A DNA stretch of 64,000 bases from Alisma plantago-aquatica (Eukaryota; Streptophyta; Magnoliopsida; Alismatales; Alismataceae). The stretch covers positions 1,534,751,072 to 1,534,815,071 of the forward strand of contig OY856409.1 in NCBI GenBank assembly GCA_963693085.1. Direction: 5' to 3'. Numbering within the stretch: position 1 is the stretch's first letter; the number at the start of each line of letters is the position of its first letter. Shown here one piece after another: positions 35,788 to 48,000 of this stretch. The position numbers and the translations under genes were made by a program. Under the pieces are notes generated by a model. The model was not told the origin of the DNA, searched no databases, and saw nothing but the letters and a program-made list of their open reading frames with translations.

Positions 35788-38700
35788 ATGGTTGACCATG
35801 ATGAGCATGATGTCCATGATGAGCATGAAGTCCATGATGAGCATGTTGTCCATGATGAGCATGGCGAGGATACCAATGTAAGTTCTAAAAACATATCATG
35901 TATTTCTATAAAATTCATTATCTTCTAGTTATGTCATATATCCCATATTTCTATATTGGGCTAATTGAGTGTGTTTATTTTTGTCAAATTTTAGGTTGAT
36001 GATGCACATGTACCCACTGAAGCACTGGAGGAACTTGATGTGCATCACCAAACACTTAACAAGAAAAGGGGCATCACTCTGTTGAAGAAGTTATATCACT
36101 AAGTGGTAGTGGATCCAGATTGGTTGTGGAGTTTGATAATGGAGGAAATGCAATTGGAGTGAACCGCAATAATTTTGTAAACTATCTTGGGGTTGTCACT
36201 CGAAGCCATTGTGGGGTTAAGTATGATAATTTGCATAAAGTTCCTCAAGCTAATAAAGACATGAAATGGAAGGATTTATGTGTGAGTTATTATTATTTGC
36301 AATTCTAATTTGTAGATCACAAATTCTATTATTTGCAATTCTATTTTTGGATACTAGTTAATAATAATTCTATTTTACAGAATCTGTTTGCAATGAATGA
36401 GAAGTTGCATCGTAAAAGTGTAATGCAACGCGCTTGAAAGATGCTAAATAACTATAGGACAAATCTCAACAGAGAATACATAAAAGATGGTGATAAGAAG
36501 AAGAAGTCAGCCCTTTAACAGTGGAACTTCTTGGACACAGAAGATTGGGACACGTTTGTTGCATCAAAAAAATCTGAAGAATTCAAGGTATTAAGTGTCA
36601 CTCCCAATTTAATTAATATATGTTGTATTCACCTATTCAAGATTAACATTTAGTACTACTAACCAAATCATTAATGTGCATACTAACTAGGCCCTCAGCG
36701 AGGCGCAAAAAGCAAGGTGTGCATTGAATGTGCATGACCACACTATGGGTCCAAAGGGCTATGCAAGTGTTTGCCAAAGACTACAGATGGAGTCTGCTGC
36801 TAATCAGGAGTCCTCTACTACATGTGCCACACCCATGCCTCACCATGATGTTTGGATAGCTGGGAGGAAAAACAAGAAGGGTGAAATAAAGAAGCTCGTA
36901 ACTGCTGAGGCGGCTGCAAAAATGGTAAAATACAACTATTAGAGCAATCATTTTCTTATTGATTATTTATGGTGTTAACTTTCCAATTTCTGTTGATGGT
37001 GATTAGCGGGAGCTGCATGAGCAGATGAAACAATGCAGGTTCATCCCTCAGGGCACAAGGGATGAATTGACAGTTGCTCTGGGTAACCCAGAGCATCCTG
37101 GACGTGTTAGGGGTACAAGCGCTGGTGTGGGCATCAAAGCATTCTTTGGGCCATTCCAGCGCAAACCCAGAGCGGGACTTCCACAAGAAGAGGTAACCTA
37201 TTCTTTTTTTAGAATGTTACTGCAAAAGAAAATTCAATAATAAGAAGCTAATGCTTCTTTTATCAATGTATAGGAGAATAAGAGAGTCGAGGATATATTT
37301 GCTAAGAAGGTCAATGATATAGTTGCTGAGAAGGTCAAGGAAGAAATAGTGCGGTGGCAGGCATCTTAGGCCTCCAATCAGCCTATAGAGACCCACTCTT
37401 CTCCTGATGCACAGACTGAGAGTAATCCCATAGACCCACCGTCTAACATGTCTGATGTAAGTATTGTTTATGACATTGTAGCTAGTCTTTTCAAGATGAT
37501 ATGTTTTCAAGATGATATGTATATATGTATAACATTCTTTACGTAAATTTGTAGGCGTTGAAGTCATGCCACTTAAGAATGCAAGACTATATTGTTGCAG
37601 AGGTGCAGGCTTACCCGTCCCTTCCTGGGGAAACGTTTCACGGGACTCCAATGCCACAGGGATACGTTCGTGTGAGCCTGATACGTGATTGGAGGGAAGC
37701 TACATTGCCATATGCCCACCCGGATATTGATACACTTGTTGAGGAAGAAGGCAGGGTGATATTGTGGCCCAAAGCAGATGTCGTCTACACTACTGAAATT
37801 TTAAGATAAATTTACATTACTTTAGATTGTTAATGTGTATATATGAGGTTAACTAATCTGAAATTATATATACAGGTTAAAAAGAAGACACCCGGAGAAC
37901 CTAGGCCTCCACCTCCACTTCCTGCATTACCAAGTTGGGTTCCAACTGCCCTAAAATATCTATTAGGTCCTGCTTGTAGGGGAATGGCATGTTGGCTACG
38001 GGCACATAATATACATTGCCCTATAATTGTTTCTTTAGAAGTGAATTATGCAGGTCAATCATACGAAAGCTCTTTATTTATACAAGATATTATTGAAATG
38101 TTTATATATGAATGGCTGAAGACATCAATGATAGACACATGGATAAGGTAATCTTGTTTATACATCCATATACCTTGTGGAAGATCTGGTGATCTAGTTT
38201 CTTATATATTAATGCATACGTAATACATGTTTTGTAGCTACTTAGTCGAAAATCAATGTAAACAATTTGCATTTGACCATGTGGGATTTTTGATTCCATC
38301 ATTGATTAGTATGGTAGCTACTTGGTCGAAGATCCTGATAGTGTTCAACAATACTATATAGATGCTTTTACAATTTTCAGTCAGCAACAGAAGACGATAA
38401 TAATAGCTCCATTCAATGTCAAGTAAGTTTACTTTACTTATAATTTGGAGTGAAGAAAATTACATTTTTATTGTGTATTTTGAGTTATTATTTTTTAACT
38501 TGTTTACCTCTAGCGGTAGGCATTGGGAGTTACTATTTATTCTCCCTGGGACGTTCACTGTTTATTATCTAGATCCTGCGGGGATTACTTGAATACTAAA
38601 CTTGGACACGTAATGAGATTGCCATTATTCTGGTGAGAAATATTTCATTTTTATGTCCGTTAACATTTGTTATTACATTACTATTTAATTATGCAATTTA

Positions 38701-39235
38701 CTGTGTTACATTCACATGTAGGGGTTTAGATGCATTCAAAAAGGCTATAGGAAAGGTCCCAAGGAAAAAGAACCAGACAATAATTTGGGAGAACATAAAA
38801 GTAAGTTCCCAACTACAATGTATATATTATTTATGTGAATTCTGCTTAGTTGTATTTTTTAATATTTTGTATGTTTCAATTTATAGTGCGTTACACAAGA
38901 CAATGGTTGGGCATGCGCGTACTATGTGATACGATTTATGCATATGATTATCCAATATACCGCAGTGGACATCGATACCATACATGAGGTATTATATATA
39001 GTCTCATTAGTTAGTATGAAATATATCAATCTTATTTTTATATTATTACTTATATATATACATCATTCTCTTTGCAGGTGTTTAAACTGACCACACTATA
39101 GGTAAACGCTTAAAAGATGTACATGTTCCATATACGATGGAAGTATTAAATGAAGTAAGAGAAGAATGGGCAAGAGCCATACAAGCAGTGGCGATTGTAA
39201 GATATAATTGGGATGTTGATAGCGATGTTGAATGA
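35788..39235 (+). pseudogene. Element C accessory / Ulp1-like gene, decayed
   Basis: This is the plus-strand copy of the A and B accessory gene. The start at 35788 reads MVDHDEHDVHDEHEVHDEH. Breaks: a one-base deletion near 36097 in exon 2, TGA near 36436 and TAA near 36517 in exon 3, TAG near 37368 in exon 6, altered sequence near 38590 in exon 10 and a one-base deletion near 39086 in the last exon. Recognisable protease pieces remain: GRHWELLFILPGTFTVYYLD (about 38515-38575) and QDNGWACAYYVIRFMH (about 38896). It is the most diverged of the three copies, so the oldest or least constrained. Confidence 0.85.
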
Positions 39236-39504
39236 TATTTTGTAAATGAATATTTATGAATGTTTATACATGTCTGAATGTTTCTATATGTTTTGAATGT
39301 TTCTACATGTGTGAATGTGAGAATTGAATTGATGTCTGAATGTATCTACTTCTGTGAAAAGTATATTTGTTGATTTTGTAGGTTTGTGGCCTGTTTGTAG
39401 GTTGATATCAATGGATGTCGTAAACATGTAGTTTAAAAAACTGAACTGCAGGTTCTCATCCTGCTGACCAGCCACAGCAAACCTGTAAACTGATAAGAAA
39501 AAAA

Positions 39505-39985
39505 ACATAGGCGTCGGTTATTTATAGAACATTGTCATCAAAGGCTTACAACGTTGGTTATTGGATAAACCCCCCGCCTAATATGACAAACAACCCGACC
39601 ATGTAGGAAAGCACTACTGTGGCGTAAAACGCGTCGGTTATTAGTACAAAACTGACACTTATAGTACTAAACACGACCGTGCATGGAAGCACGGCCATGG
39701 CGTCTGGGAATATCCTGTCGATTTTTTAGTTGCAAACTGACGCAGAAAGTGTCCTAGATGGTGCCCTTTTTGTGGCGTGAACCCTTTTGGCGTCAGCTTA
39801 CTATACATTACCGACTCCTATCGGTGTCTTGTTGGTGTGTTTTCGGTGGCGCGAAGCCTTTCGGCGTCGGTTATAAAACCGACGCCGAAGAGTTCGACCT
39901 TTAGCGGCGCCCACATAGGCGTCGCTTGAGAACCGTCGCTAAAAGGGCATAAACAACCGACGCCAAAGACATGTTTTGTAGTATT
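39505..39985. repeat. Element C right subterminal motifs and degenerate TIR
   Basis: Diverged GCGTCGGTT pairs (clear at 39858-39882, GGCGTCGGTT then AACCGACGCC) lead to AAACAACCGACGCCAAAG and the degenerate terminus TTGTAGTAT. A stretch at 39665-39705 carries CACGACCGTG and CACGGCCATGG, resembling the cluster at 24.3 kb. Confidence 0.7.
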
Positions 39986-39986
39986 T

Positions 39987-42900
39987 TAGTAGTTTACATC
40001 TTTTCAAAGATAAAGTTGCTCAACTAGTCAATTTTGGGTCATGCATGCATCGAACTCAAGAAGACATCAATTCTCCAGATTTTGCCCCATCAAGCGTCGT
40101 GTTATGTGCACCCGCTTAGGATATGATGGTCTCAAAAATTTCTAGAGGGAACAAGAAACTTTTAATATTTTGGACCTAAACTTTGATTTCCAACCCCTTC
40201 ATAGGCGATCATCCTCATCAATAAAAGTTTTATAGATGCAAGCCCGTCGACATATAGTAATACCCCCCCTTAGGGGGTTGTTCCTAAGGATCACCATCGA
40301 TGACTATTGAGGATCTGGTGGGTCAATGACTAATGTGACTCTAGAAAGACAATGCCTGTCGAGGATCTTCACCCTCAGTGACTGCCAAGGGTTTTAACTC
40401 ACATCGAATGTTGCGACCACCGCATCAACAACCACAACCTTGGCAAAAAGTGAGACTACAACTTCATCAACCGCTAAGATCAGCAACCGATGAAGATCAT
40501 TCAATCTTTATCACTGATGAGAACCTTCCATTCTTGGTGATCGATTGACCCCCTTTAATCTCGGTGAACACCAAACTCCGCCACTCCTATAAATACCCAC
40601 CCTCTGTTACCTAGGCAGGGATTTTGCATTTTACCCTTTTGGTTCTAAGTTCTTATTCTTGTTCCACATTCCATTGGGTTTGAGAGGTTCCCAGAGCTAT
40701 GCGTGATAGTTACAAGATTGGATAAGACTAAAAAGCACATCTTACATCCATCCCTCAAATTTTCTTCAATCCACCACCATTTCCACCATCATTCACCCAC
40801 CTCCAGCCATTCCCAATCACCTTCCACCTCCATACATCCACCAAAGCTATTGTTGGGGTGGAATTAAGGAGAAAGGAGGTAAAGGAGTCAAGAAGATCAT
40901 GGAGGACGACCTAAAGGATGAGATCCAGTCTTTCAAGAGGATAAGGAGCAAGAACCACATCTCCTCTATGGGCTAAATATCTTCTTTGACCTCTTTCTTC
41001 TACTTTTATCCTTTGTTTCTGTACAAGTAATGTTCTTCCATCTTTGTTTGGTTCCAAGTATGCTTGTCCATGGCTAGTTCAGATCCTCCATCGCTATGTA
41101 GTCTATTTTGAGCATATTTATGTACTTTTACCTTAAGCAAGCGGTTTTAATCCAGATGTAGTATGTTATTTCTACCTTCTTTTTTAGGTTATGATTGTTG
41201 TTTTGGGCATGTTTTGAAGGTCAAAACTTGTTGTAATAATAACTTATGGTTTTTGGGAAACTCATCAATCCTTGCTTCATCAATAACTAAATCTATGTAA
41301 GGTGCCTAAGTGGTTATGGGGAAAATCATGTGTACCCTTCTGTGAGAAATTAGGTCATGTTGTTTTGACATTTATACCTCAAGAGTTATTTACCCACTTA
41401 TTGTCTGTTTATTTAATGAAATAATTTTTTTTAATATCTACTCAATTTCAGTATAGTGTGAAAATCTAACTATTGAGTGAAATCTAAGTATTGGAGCCCT
41501 AAGTCATTAGATCCATTCCCAAAGATCTTTAGGGGGTGAAACAAGTTATTTTTGTAGTACCCTGATGATTTGAGAAGATGCTTGGAGTCATATATCAGTG
41601 AATAAATGGGGATGATTAGGAGAGTACATCCCATCATCTTTAAATGATTATTTATTTGGTGGAATTATGGTAATGATGTGATGTATTATGGAGGTTTGTT
41701 ATTCTATTCTTGTGGCACCATGACCTATGTACCAAAGACAGGTCGACTTTGGTGGATCAAAATTTAATCATATAGCCATGGTGTGTTAGGGGGAGTGATA
41801 CCTACCTTTTTTGGTACCACGCTTTGACCTAACGTTGTGAAGAGAGATCTAGGGAATTTGAATATTCTTAGATCATACACAAATTATATCACATAGTCAT
41901 TTATTATCCTAAGAACACACTCCTAATGGCTACACAACCAAAGGTGAGTGGTTGTTTGTCCCTAAAATGTATCATGTAAAATATGTTTGAATAAAACTGC
42001 AGACAACAACATAGGAAACTAAGGTATGAAACAACATTGCATAAAAGCAACTCAACTAGACCTATTATTAAGATCTTAGTCCCATATAATAACTTATATC
42101 AGTTCTATTTTGGTGTCATTAGATGTCATCAAAGTAACAATATTAGATTATAAGATAAGAGTAGAAACAACTATCATGGCAAGAGTGATAGTGTACTTGT
42201 TACCTAAAATCATAATTTGGGTACACAACAACACAACTACGTTGATTACCCTATAAAATACATACACATGCAGGTTTGAGAGAACACATGTGCTTTGAAA
42301 AACTTAAAGTAATAGTGAGAATGAAAGTAATAACATTAAAAAAATTGTTATTAACGAGAAACATAATTTGGATGCATGATAATACCAAAATTTAGGCATT
42401 TATGCTAAGTATTTATCTATAGTTTTGTCCCATTATAGCCTTATTATGTCCAAAATAACTCTAGACTTTTATCTTTTAGTAATTTGTATCTTTTCAAATA
42501 TAAGTTACTCAACTAGCCAATTTTGGGACTTGTAGGCACAAATCTCAAGAAGACATCAATTCTCCAAATTTTGCCCCATCAAGCATCACGTTAGGTGCAC
42601 TAGCTTAGGATATGGTGGTCCCTCTAACTGACTAGAGGGCACAAGAAACTTTTGATATTTTGGACCTAAACTTCGATGGCAACCCCTTCATCGACGATCA
42701 ACCTCATCGGTCAAAAATTTCATAGATGCAAGCACGTCAATGTATAGTAATAGCTCCCACCCTGAGGGGGTTGTTCCTAAGGATCACCACCAGTAACTGC
42801 TAAGGATCCGGTGGGTCAATGACCGATGGCACTCTAGAAATTCAACGACCGTTGAGGATCTTCACCCTCATATACCACCAAGAATTTTCACCCTCATCGA

Positions 42901-43695
42901 CCGATGGACATCGTTCATCAATCACCACATCAACAACCACAACCATGGCAACAAGTGAGACTACAACTTCATTGACCACTAAGATCAACAACTAATGAAC
43001 ATCATTCAGTCTTGGTGAATGATGACCATCTTCCATTCTTAATATCAATGACCACAAACTCTGACACTCCTATAAATACCCACCCCCTGTTACCTAGGAA
43101 GGGATTCCACATTTTGACCCTTTTGGTTCTGAATTCTGATTCTGGTTCTACATTCCACTAGGTTTGAGAGGTTTCCAGAGCTTCATGGTATAGTTATAAG
43201 GTAGGATAGGACTAAAGAGCACACTCTACATCCATCCCTGAAATTTTCTTCCATCCACCACCATTACCACCATCATTCACCCACCTCCAGCCATTCTCAA
43301 CCACCTTTCACCTCCATAAACCCACCAAAGCTATTGTTGGGGTGGAATCAAGGAGAAAGGAGGTTAAAGAGTCAAGAAGATCAAGGAGGATAACCCAAAG
43401 GATGAGACATAGCCTTTTTGGAGGATAAGGAGTGAGAACCACTTCTGCTCTATGGGCTAAATCTCTTCTTCGATCTCTTTCTTCTACTTTTCTCCTTTGT
43501 TTCTATACAAATGATGTTCTTCCATCTTTTTTCGGTTCCAAGTATGCTTTTCCATGGCTAGTTGAGATCCTCCATGGCTATCTAGCCTGTTTTGGACATG
43601 TTTATGTACTTTTGCCTTAAGCAAGTAGTTATAATCTAGATCTAGTATGTTATTCATTCTTCCTTCTCTTTTTGGTTATGATTTCCATTTTGGGT
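39987..43695. repeat. 1.2-kb direct repeats around a 1.26-kb spacer (possible non-autonomous LTR element)
   Basis: About 39987-41215 is repeated in the same orientation at about 42477-43695. Shared blocks include ACTCAAGAAGACATCAATTC (first copy), GGGGTTGTTCCTAAGGATCACC, CACTCCTATAAATACCCACC and AAAGCTATTGTTGGGGTGGAA. The repeats hold a TATA-like CTATAAATACCC (about 40588 and 43070). The spacer (41216-42476) is non-coding, and its first 600 bp recur at 15.05-15.66 kb. Length, orientation and TATA boxes suit LTRs of a small non-autonomous retrotransposon, but TG..CA ends, PBS and PPT were not identified, so a segmental duplication remains possible. Confidence 0.6.
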
Positions 43696-43983
43696 ATGTT
43701 TATGTACAAACTCCATTCAGAAACTGTCACATACAAATAGTTTCCAAATATGAATGTTTCAAGGAAGCAGGTGTGGAAACCTTTGAGCAATTATTATAGG
43801 TGGAGAGAAGCAACACAAATTTGGGACAGAACTGAGGAATATCTAGAAAGTGAAAGCTTAAAAACAAGAGGGTCGGTTTTTGCAGATGTTTGATACACTT
43901 GGGCTAGATCCTAAGGGAAGACATGGCTAGTGATGAGAGGCCTACTCCCCTTATTCCTTTATGCAATTTAAAAATAATGTTGT

Positions 43984-44533
43984 GTGATTATATATTATGG
44001 AAAACACATGATTATTTGTAGGGTTTGGGATAGAGCCACTTACATCTTGAAAATCATGATGCAACATCAATCTTATCTTAGTTTTGGTGGTCCTAGAGAT
44101 TCGGAAAACAAATGGACATATATGGGGTGCTTACCCAACCCTAAGATAGTCAAACACTTCTTTAGTGAGGTTAAATATAATCCACCAAGCCTTGGCATAG
44201 TTAATCTCGAATAGGGTGCATATATTGGAAGATTGGTACACTAGGACCTTGAGGAAAAAGAAGCAGGTGGAATTCTTAGGGATTGCCATAGGCATCAACC
44301 TAGGTGGGTCTACCAAGCTTAGACTGAATTCCAGTTACATGGAATGCATGCTAGAGGCATTAGAAGCAGGCCTAGAGGTCTTTAATGCATCCAACAAGGA
44401 ATTGGAAGTTTCTGTGGAGATAGACAACCACATGGTAGTTTGCATCCTTAGTGGAGTAATAGCCCCTCCTTGGAGACACTACAAGAATTTCAGCCTCATA
44501 TGTCCCTTTTTGCAAAATCATGATGGTGAATGA
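43984..44533 (+). pseudogene. RNase H-like (RVT_3) remnant
   Basis: Two overlapping plus frames resemble the plant RNase H-like domain found at LINE ends. The first ends VKYNPPSLGIVNLE, in place of the usual W-x-P-P-P-G-x-x-K-L-N. A shifted frame reads EAGGILRD. The second frame then continues with CMLEALEAGLEVFNASNKEL and VVCILSGVIAPPWRHY. A frameshift and stop near 44213 show it is broken. No other LINE domains are adjacent. Confidence 0.5.
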
Positions 44534-45039
44534 ATATACATTCACCGAAAAGCCAACATGCTATCTAACTGACTTGTAGAGTATGAAGCTAGACTTTGAA
44601 GAGTTACATATTCGATCAGTTGGAAGACATGACACCGACCAATTATGGGTGTATCTAGACTTGAATTATGCGGAGTGGCTAATATGAAGAAAAACAAGCC
44701 TCCTAAGAGAAACACCATCGAGAGTACAGACACAAACACATATATGCATTGGATATAGACTTTTCTATCATTCCTAAGTTGTATAATTTGGTAATCATGG
44801 AAGTGTATAGGGTTGAGGTTGTTGGTTTACCCATTTTTTGAGTTTTTTCTTCAAAATTATAATATGAGGGTTCAATAATATTTATCCCATACCCAAGAGC
44901 ATGCTATCACAACCACATTAAAACTAAATTCAATAACCTCACAACATGCGGCCCTCTTCCACATGATACCTATAACAAAATCACTAGGATATAACAAAAC
45001 GACGAGGCTACAAACCAAAAGAAGAACTTGAGGATTATG
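44534..45039. other. No recognisable feature
   Basis: AT-rich sequence between the RNase H remnant and the probable LTR-like tract; nothing recognised. Confidence 0.35.
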
Positions 45040-48000
45040 TGTAAGAACTCTGACCCAAGTTTTGGGGTAACCCTAATTTCTTTGGCTTAATCTTGTTCTT
45101 AAAACCTTTCCCTAATCCTTTGAGATGTGATTACAACTTGTGGAGAGTAGAAGTTTTCAGTTTGAGCTGGTTTGGATGATGTTTGTTATTTGTATGCTAG
45201 TTTTGGTACAAATTGTAATTTACCCAAGATAGGGGGATTGATGTAAAATTTTCCACGTATAGAGTGATTTTTATCTCTCTTGGCTTAATGAGATATAGTG
45301 TGATGCTTTGGGGAACTTTGTTTGACCCTTGGTTGGGTGGTGTCACTCTAGGTGGTGATTAGGTTTTGCTAGGGTTGGTATGCTTTGACCTTGTGACCTT
45401 TGTTGGTTTATCTCAACCTAGGTCGTGAGCTAGGGTCTGTTGACGGGGTGTCATGGTCAAGACCCTTCCCCTTGGTGTGGTGGTCATGACCTAAGTTTTC
45501 TTGGATCGAGACAAAGGCTTGGAGAGGTGTGTTTTGACCTAAGTTTCTTGTTGTGGCATTTGTGTCACGACCTAGTAGTGTTGTTAGGGTGTGTCACGAC
45601 CATGGAGTCCCTTGGTGTGTCGCGATCGCGATATAGAGGGTGGAGTTTCTCAAGTGGCCGAGACACTACCTATAGTGTACCAACATGGCTTGCATGTCAT
45701 TCTTAAGTGGTTTCATATGGATGCATGTTGGCCTTTTGCAAGGGCACATGTCCCTTGGGTACCTTAGTGTGTTCACATGTCACCCTTTGTTCTCTCTCAT
45801 ATCCTTCATCTATATAACCCCTTATTCCTTCTTGCTTGCAACCCTTATTCTTAGAGCCTGGAGGAGCAAGAGGTTCGTCCTTAGAGCTTGAGGAACTAAT
45901 CTCCTCTTGCATGTGTAGGTGGTGGTGATCCAAGTTCATCTCCCATATTTGGTAAGTGCTTAGCTTCTAGGTTTATGTTTTTATGTTCTCCTACCTTCAT
46001 CTTCTTTCTTTTTCTTAGCCTTAGAATGTGTTTTAACATGGTGGTCGTTCTTGAGAGTAAGCTCCTCAAGACAAGGGTAATAGACCATGTTTTGGCAAGA
46101 CGACACCCAAGTGAGTGGAAGTTTCTTCTCTCTTTCCCCCCTTCTTTCTTTTGGTTTGGTTTTGAGGTTTTTCTCTCTTTCTTGAGATACCATTTGATCC
46201 TGGTGTTTCCCCTTTCTTGAGGTGCTCTTGAGGCTAAGTCTGGAGCTTTTGGTGGAGATTTTCCAAACCTTGGATAGTGTTCTTGGAGCTTTGGTGGTGA
46301 TCTTCTAAAGGTGGGTTATATAACTCTTTGACTTATATATTTATTTCGCTCTCTTATACATGAAAGTTATTTTTTTCTCTCTTTAAAACATTTCCATAAA
46401 ATGATATTATATGATGATAATCTCTAGAACTTGTTTGGTGGTGATTATGTTGTTGGGTTTTGAGGAAATATGAAACCCTATTTTCAAATACCCAATCTTG
46501 ATGATTGTGGTGTTATGATGATATTACAATACCCTTTTAACCTTTGTTTTTCTCACATTCATGATGTTCGTGTACCTAGATATTCAGGGAAGATTAAGTT
46601 CTATTTTTGTGTACCTTATTCATGGTTTCCTCTCTCTTATATGTGATCCTTCCATGTGGTATCATGATGTATGGCCTAGGGTTAATGGTTATCATTTTTC
46701 ATGAGCCTCTTCATGTTGATCATGGTTTTCCCTTAGTCTTGTATCTATTTTGAGACCTTGACATCATCCCTTGGGGTGATTGAGATACCTACCCCATGTT
46801 GGTCGTGACCATAGTTCATCTTGGGAAAGATGAATCCCTTTTGATGTGTTTTTCATAGTGTTAATGGAGGTCGTGACACTTGAGGATTGATGGCCATGTT
46901 GACCCCTGTTTTGGTGAGGTGGTTTCCCTAGTTTTGGTACTTGACCCTTCCTTAGTATTGGTCATAACACACCCTTGAGAGAGGTTGCAACATGTTGCTA
47001 GATTGAGGTCAAGACATCTGTTGGTTGAGGCACCCTTTGGTCGAGATATTTGTGGGTGTTAGAAATCCTAATGTCGCGGGTGCGACATGAAGAAATGGGT
47101 CGTGACATAGTGATGGTGTTTGAGGGTCAAGACACCCATGGTGGATGTCATGGTCATGACATATCATGGAGGGTGGCTGCGACCAATTTGTGGATGTGGT
47201 TACATGATGATGGTAGGTGGTTGAGATATATGCTTGGGCACATGATAATATCCTTGAATGAGTAATACAAAAGTCACATGATGTGCTATTTGGATAACAT
47301 GTAATCTACCCTAATCTTGTTCTTTAACCCTAAGGATGTTCCAAGATGATGGGAAATAGTGAACTTAGAATGGTGGTTGAATTTAGTTTCCAAACCTTAA
47401 TCGGCTATGGAGGGGAAAACCTAAATCCCTATGATGAGTAATGTGACATGTTTACTTCTCTTTCTTGGAACAACTAGTATGTTATGATATTAACTCTCTT
47501 GTTGTTGAACCTCTAACCTTACAGGTTGAATGCATGCCACTGCTTGGGTATGCTATGGTAATGATTATGAAAAGTGGAGTCATGAGGAGATAGTGATGTG
47601 TTACATAGATTTAGATGTTTCCTCTTTCTCATTTATCAATTTCTTTACCATGCAGGTGATGTGAACTCGGATATCATAGGCAGTGCATGCTATGGTGAGT
47701 ATGATGTTACACTGGTTGAATGATCCTTTATGGGGCATTTTGAAATAATTGTAATATAGGAATGATGTAAATGGGTCCTATGAGTTGGTGATGGTCTGAT
47801 GCCTATTATGAAGTGGTACCATCTAGTGCTATGATTAAGGGATTGATATCTCATAGTCTTGTAACATTGGTGATAGCCTTGAGAGGATGTATAATAGTGA
47901 TGATGATATTCTGAGTGGAAATAATACATGTATTATGTGGTGATAGTGTGACAAGCTCATAAGACACCCAAATGGATAACTAATCAAGTGTAACCTTAAT

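Larger units (their letters stand above)
26153..39985 (+). mobile_element. CACTA element C, decayed, interrupted by element B
   Basis: Same family as A and B but on the plus strand. Its left subterminal region (26153-26460) resembles the inner part of B's right end reversed (both have CGCCCGC near AAATC and runs of A) but lacks roughly the outermost 170-190 bp including the TIR. A GC-rich leader follows (26490-27060), then B (27164-34271), hairpin repeats, the last codons of TNP2 (about 35565-35650) and a broken accessory gene (35788-39235). The right subterminal region (about 39505-39965) ends in a degenerate TIR, TTGTAGTAT, at about 39976-39985. The TNP2 body is deleted. Confidence 0.7.

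Noticed and set aside
45440..46220. Open frames of 60-90 codons in the 45-46 kb tract
   Set aside because: No family resemblance, overlapping on both strands and lying in repeat-like non-coding DNA.
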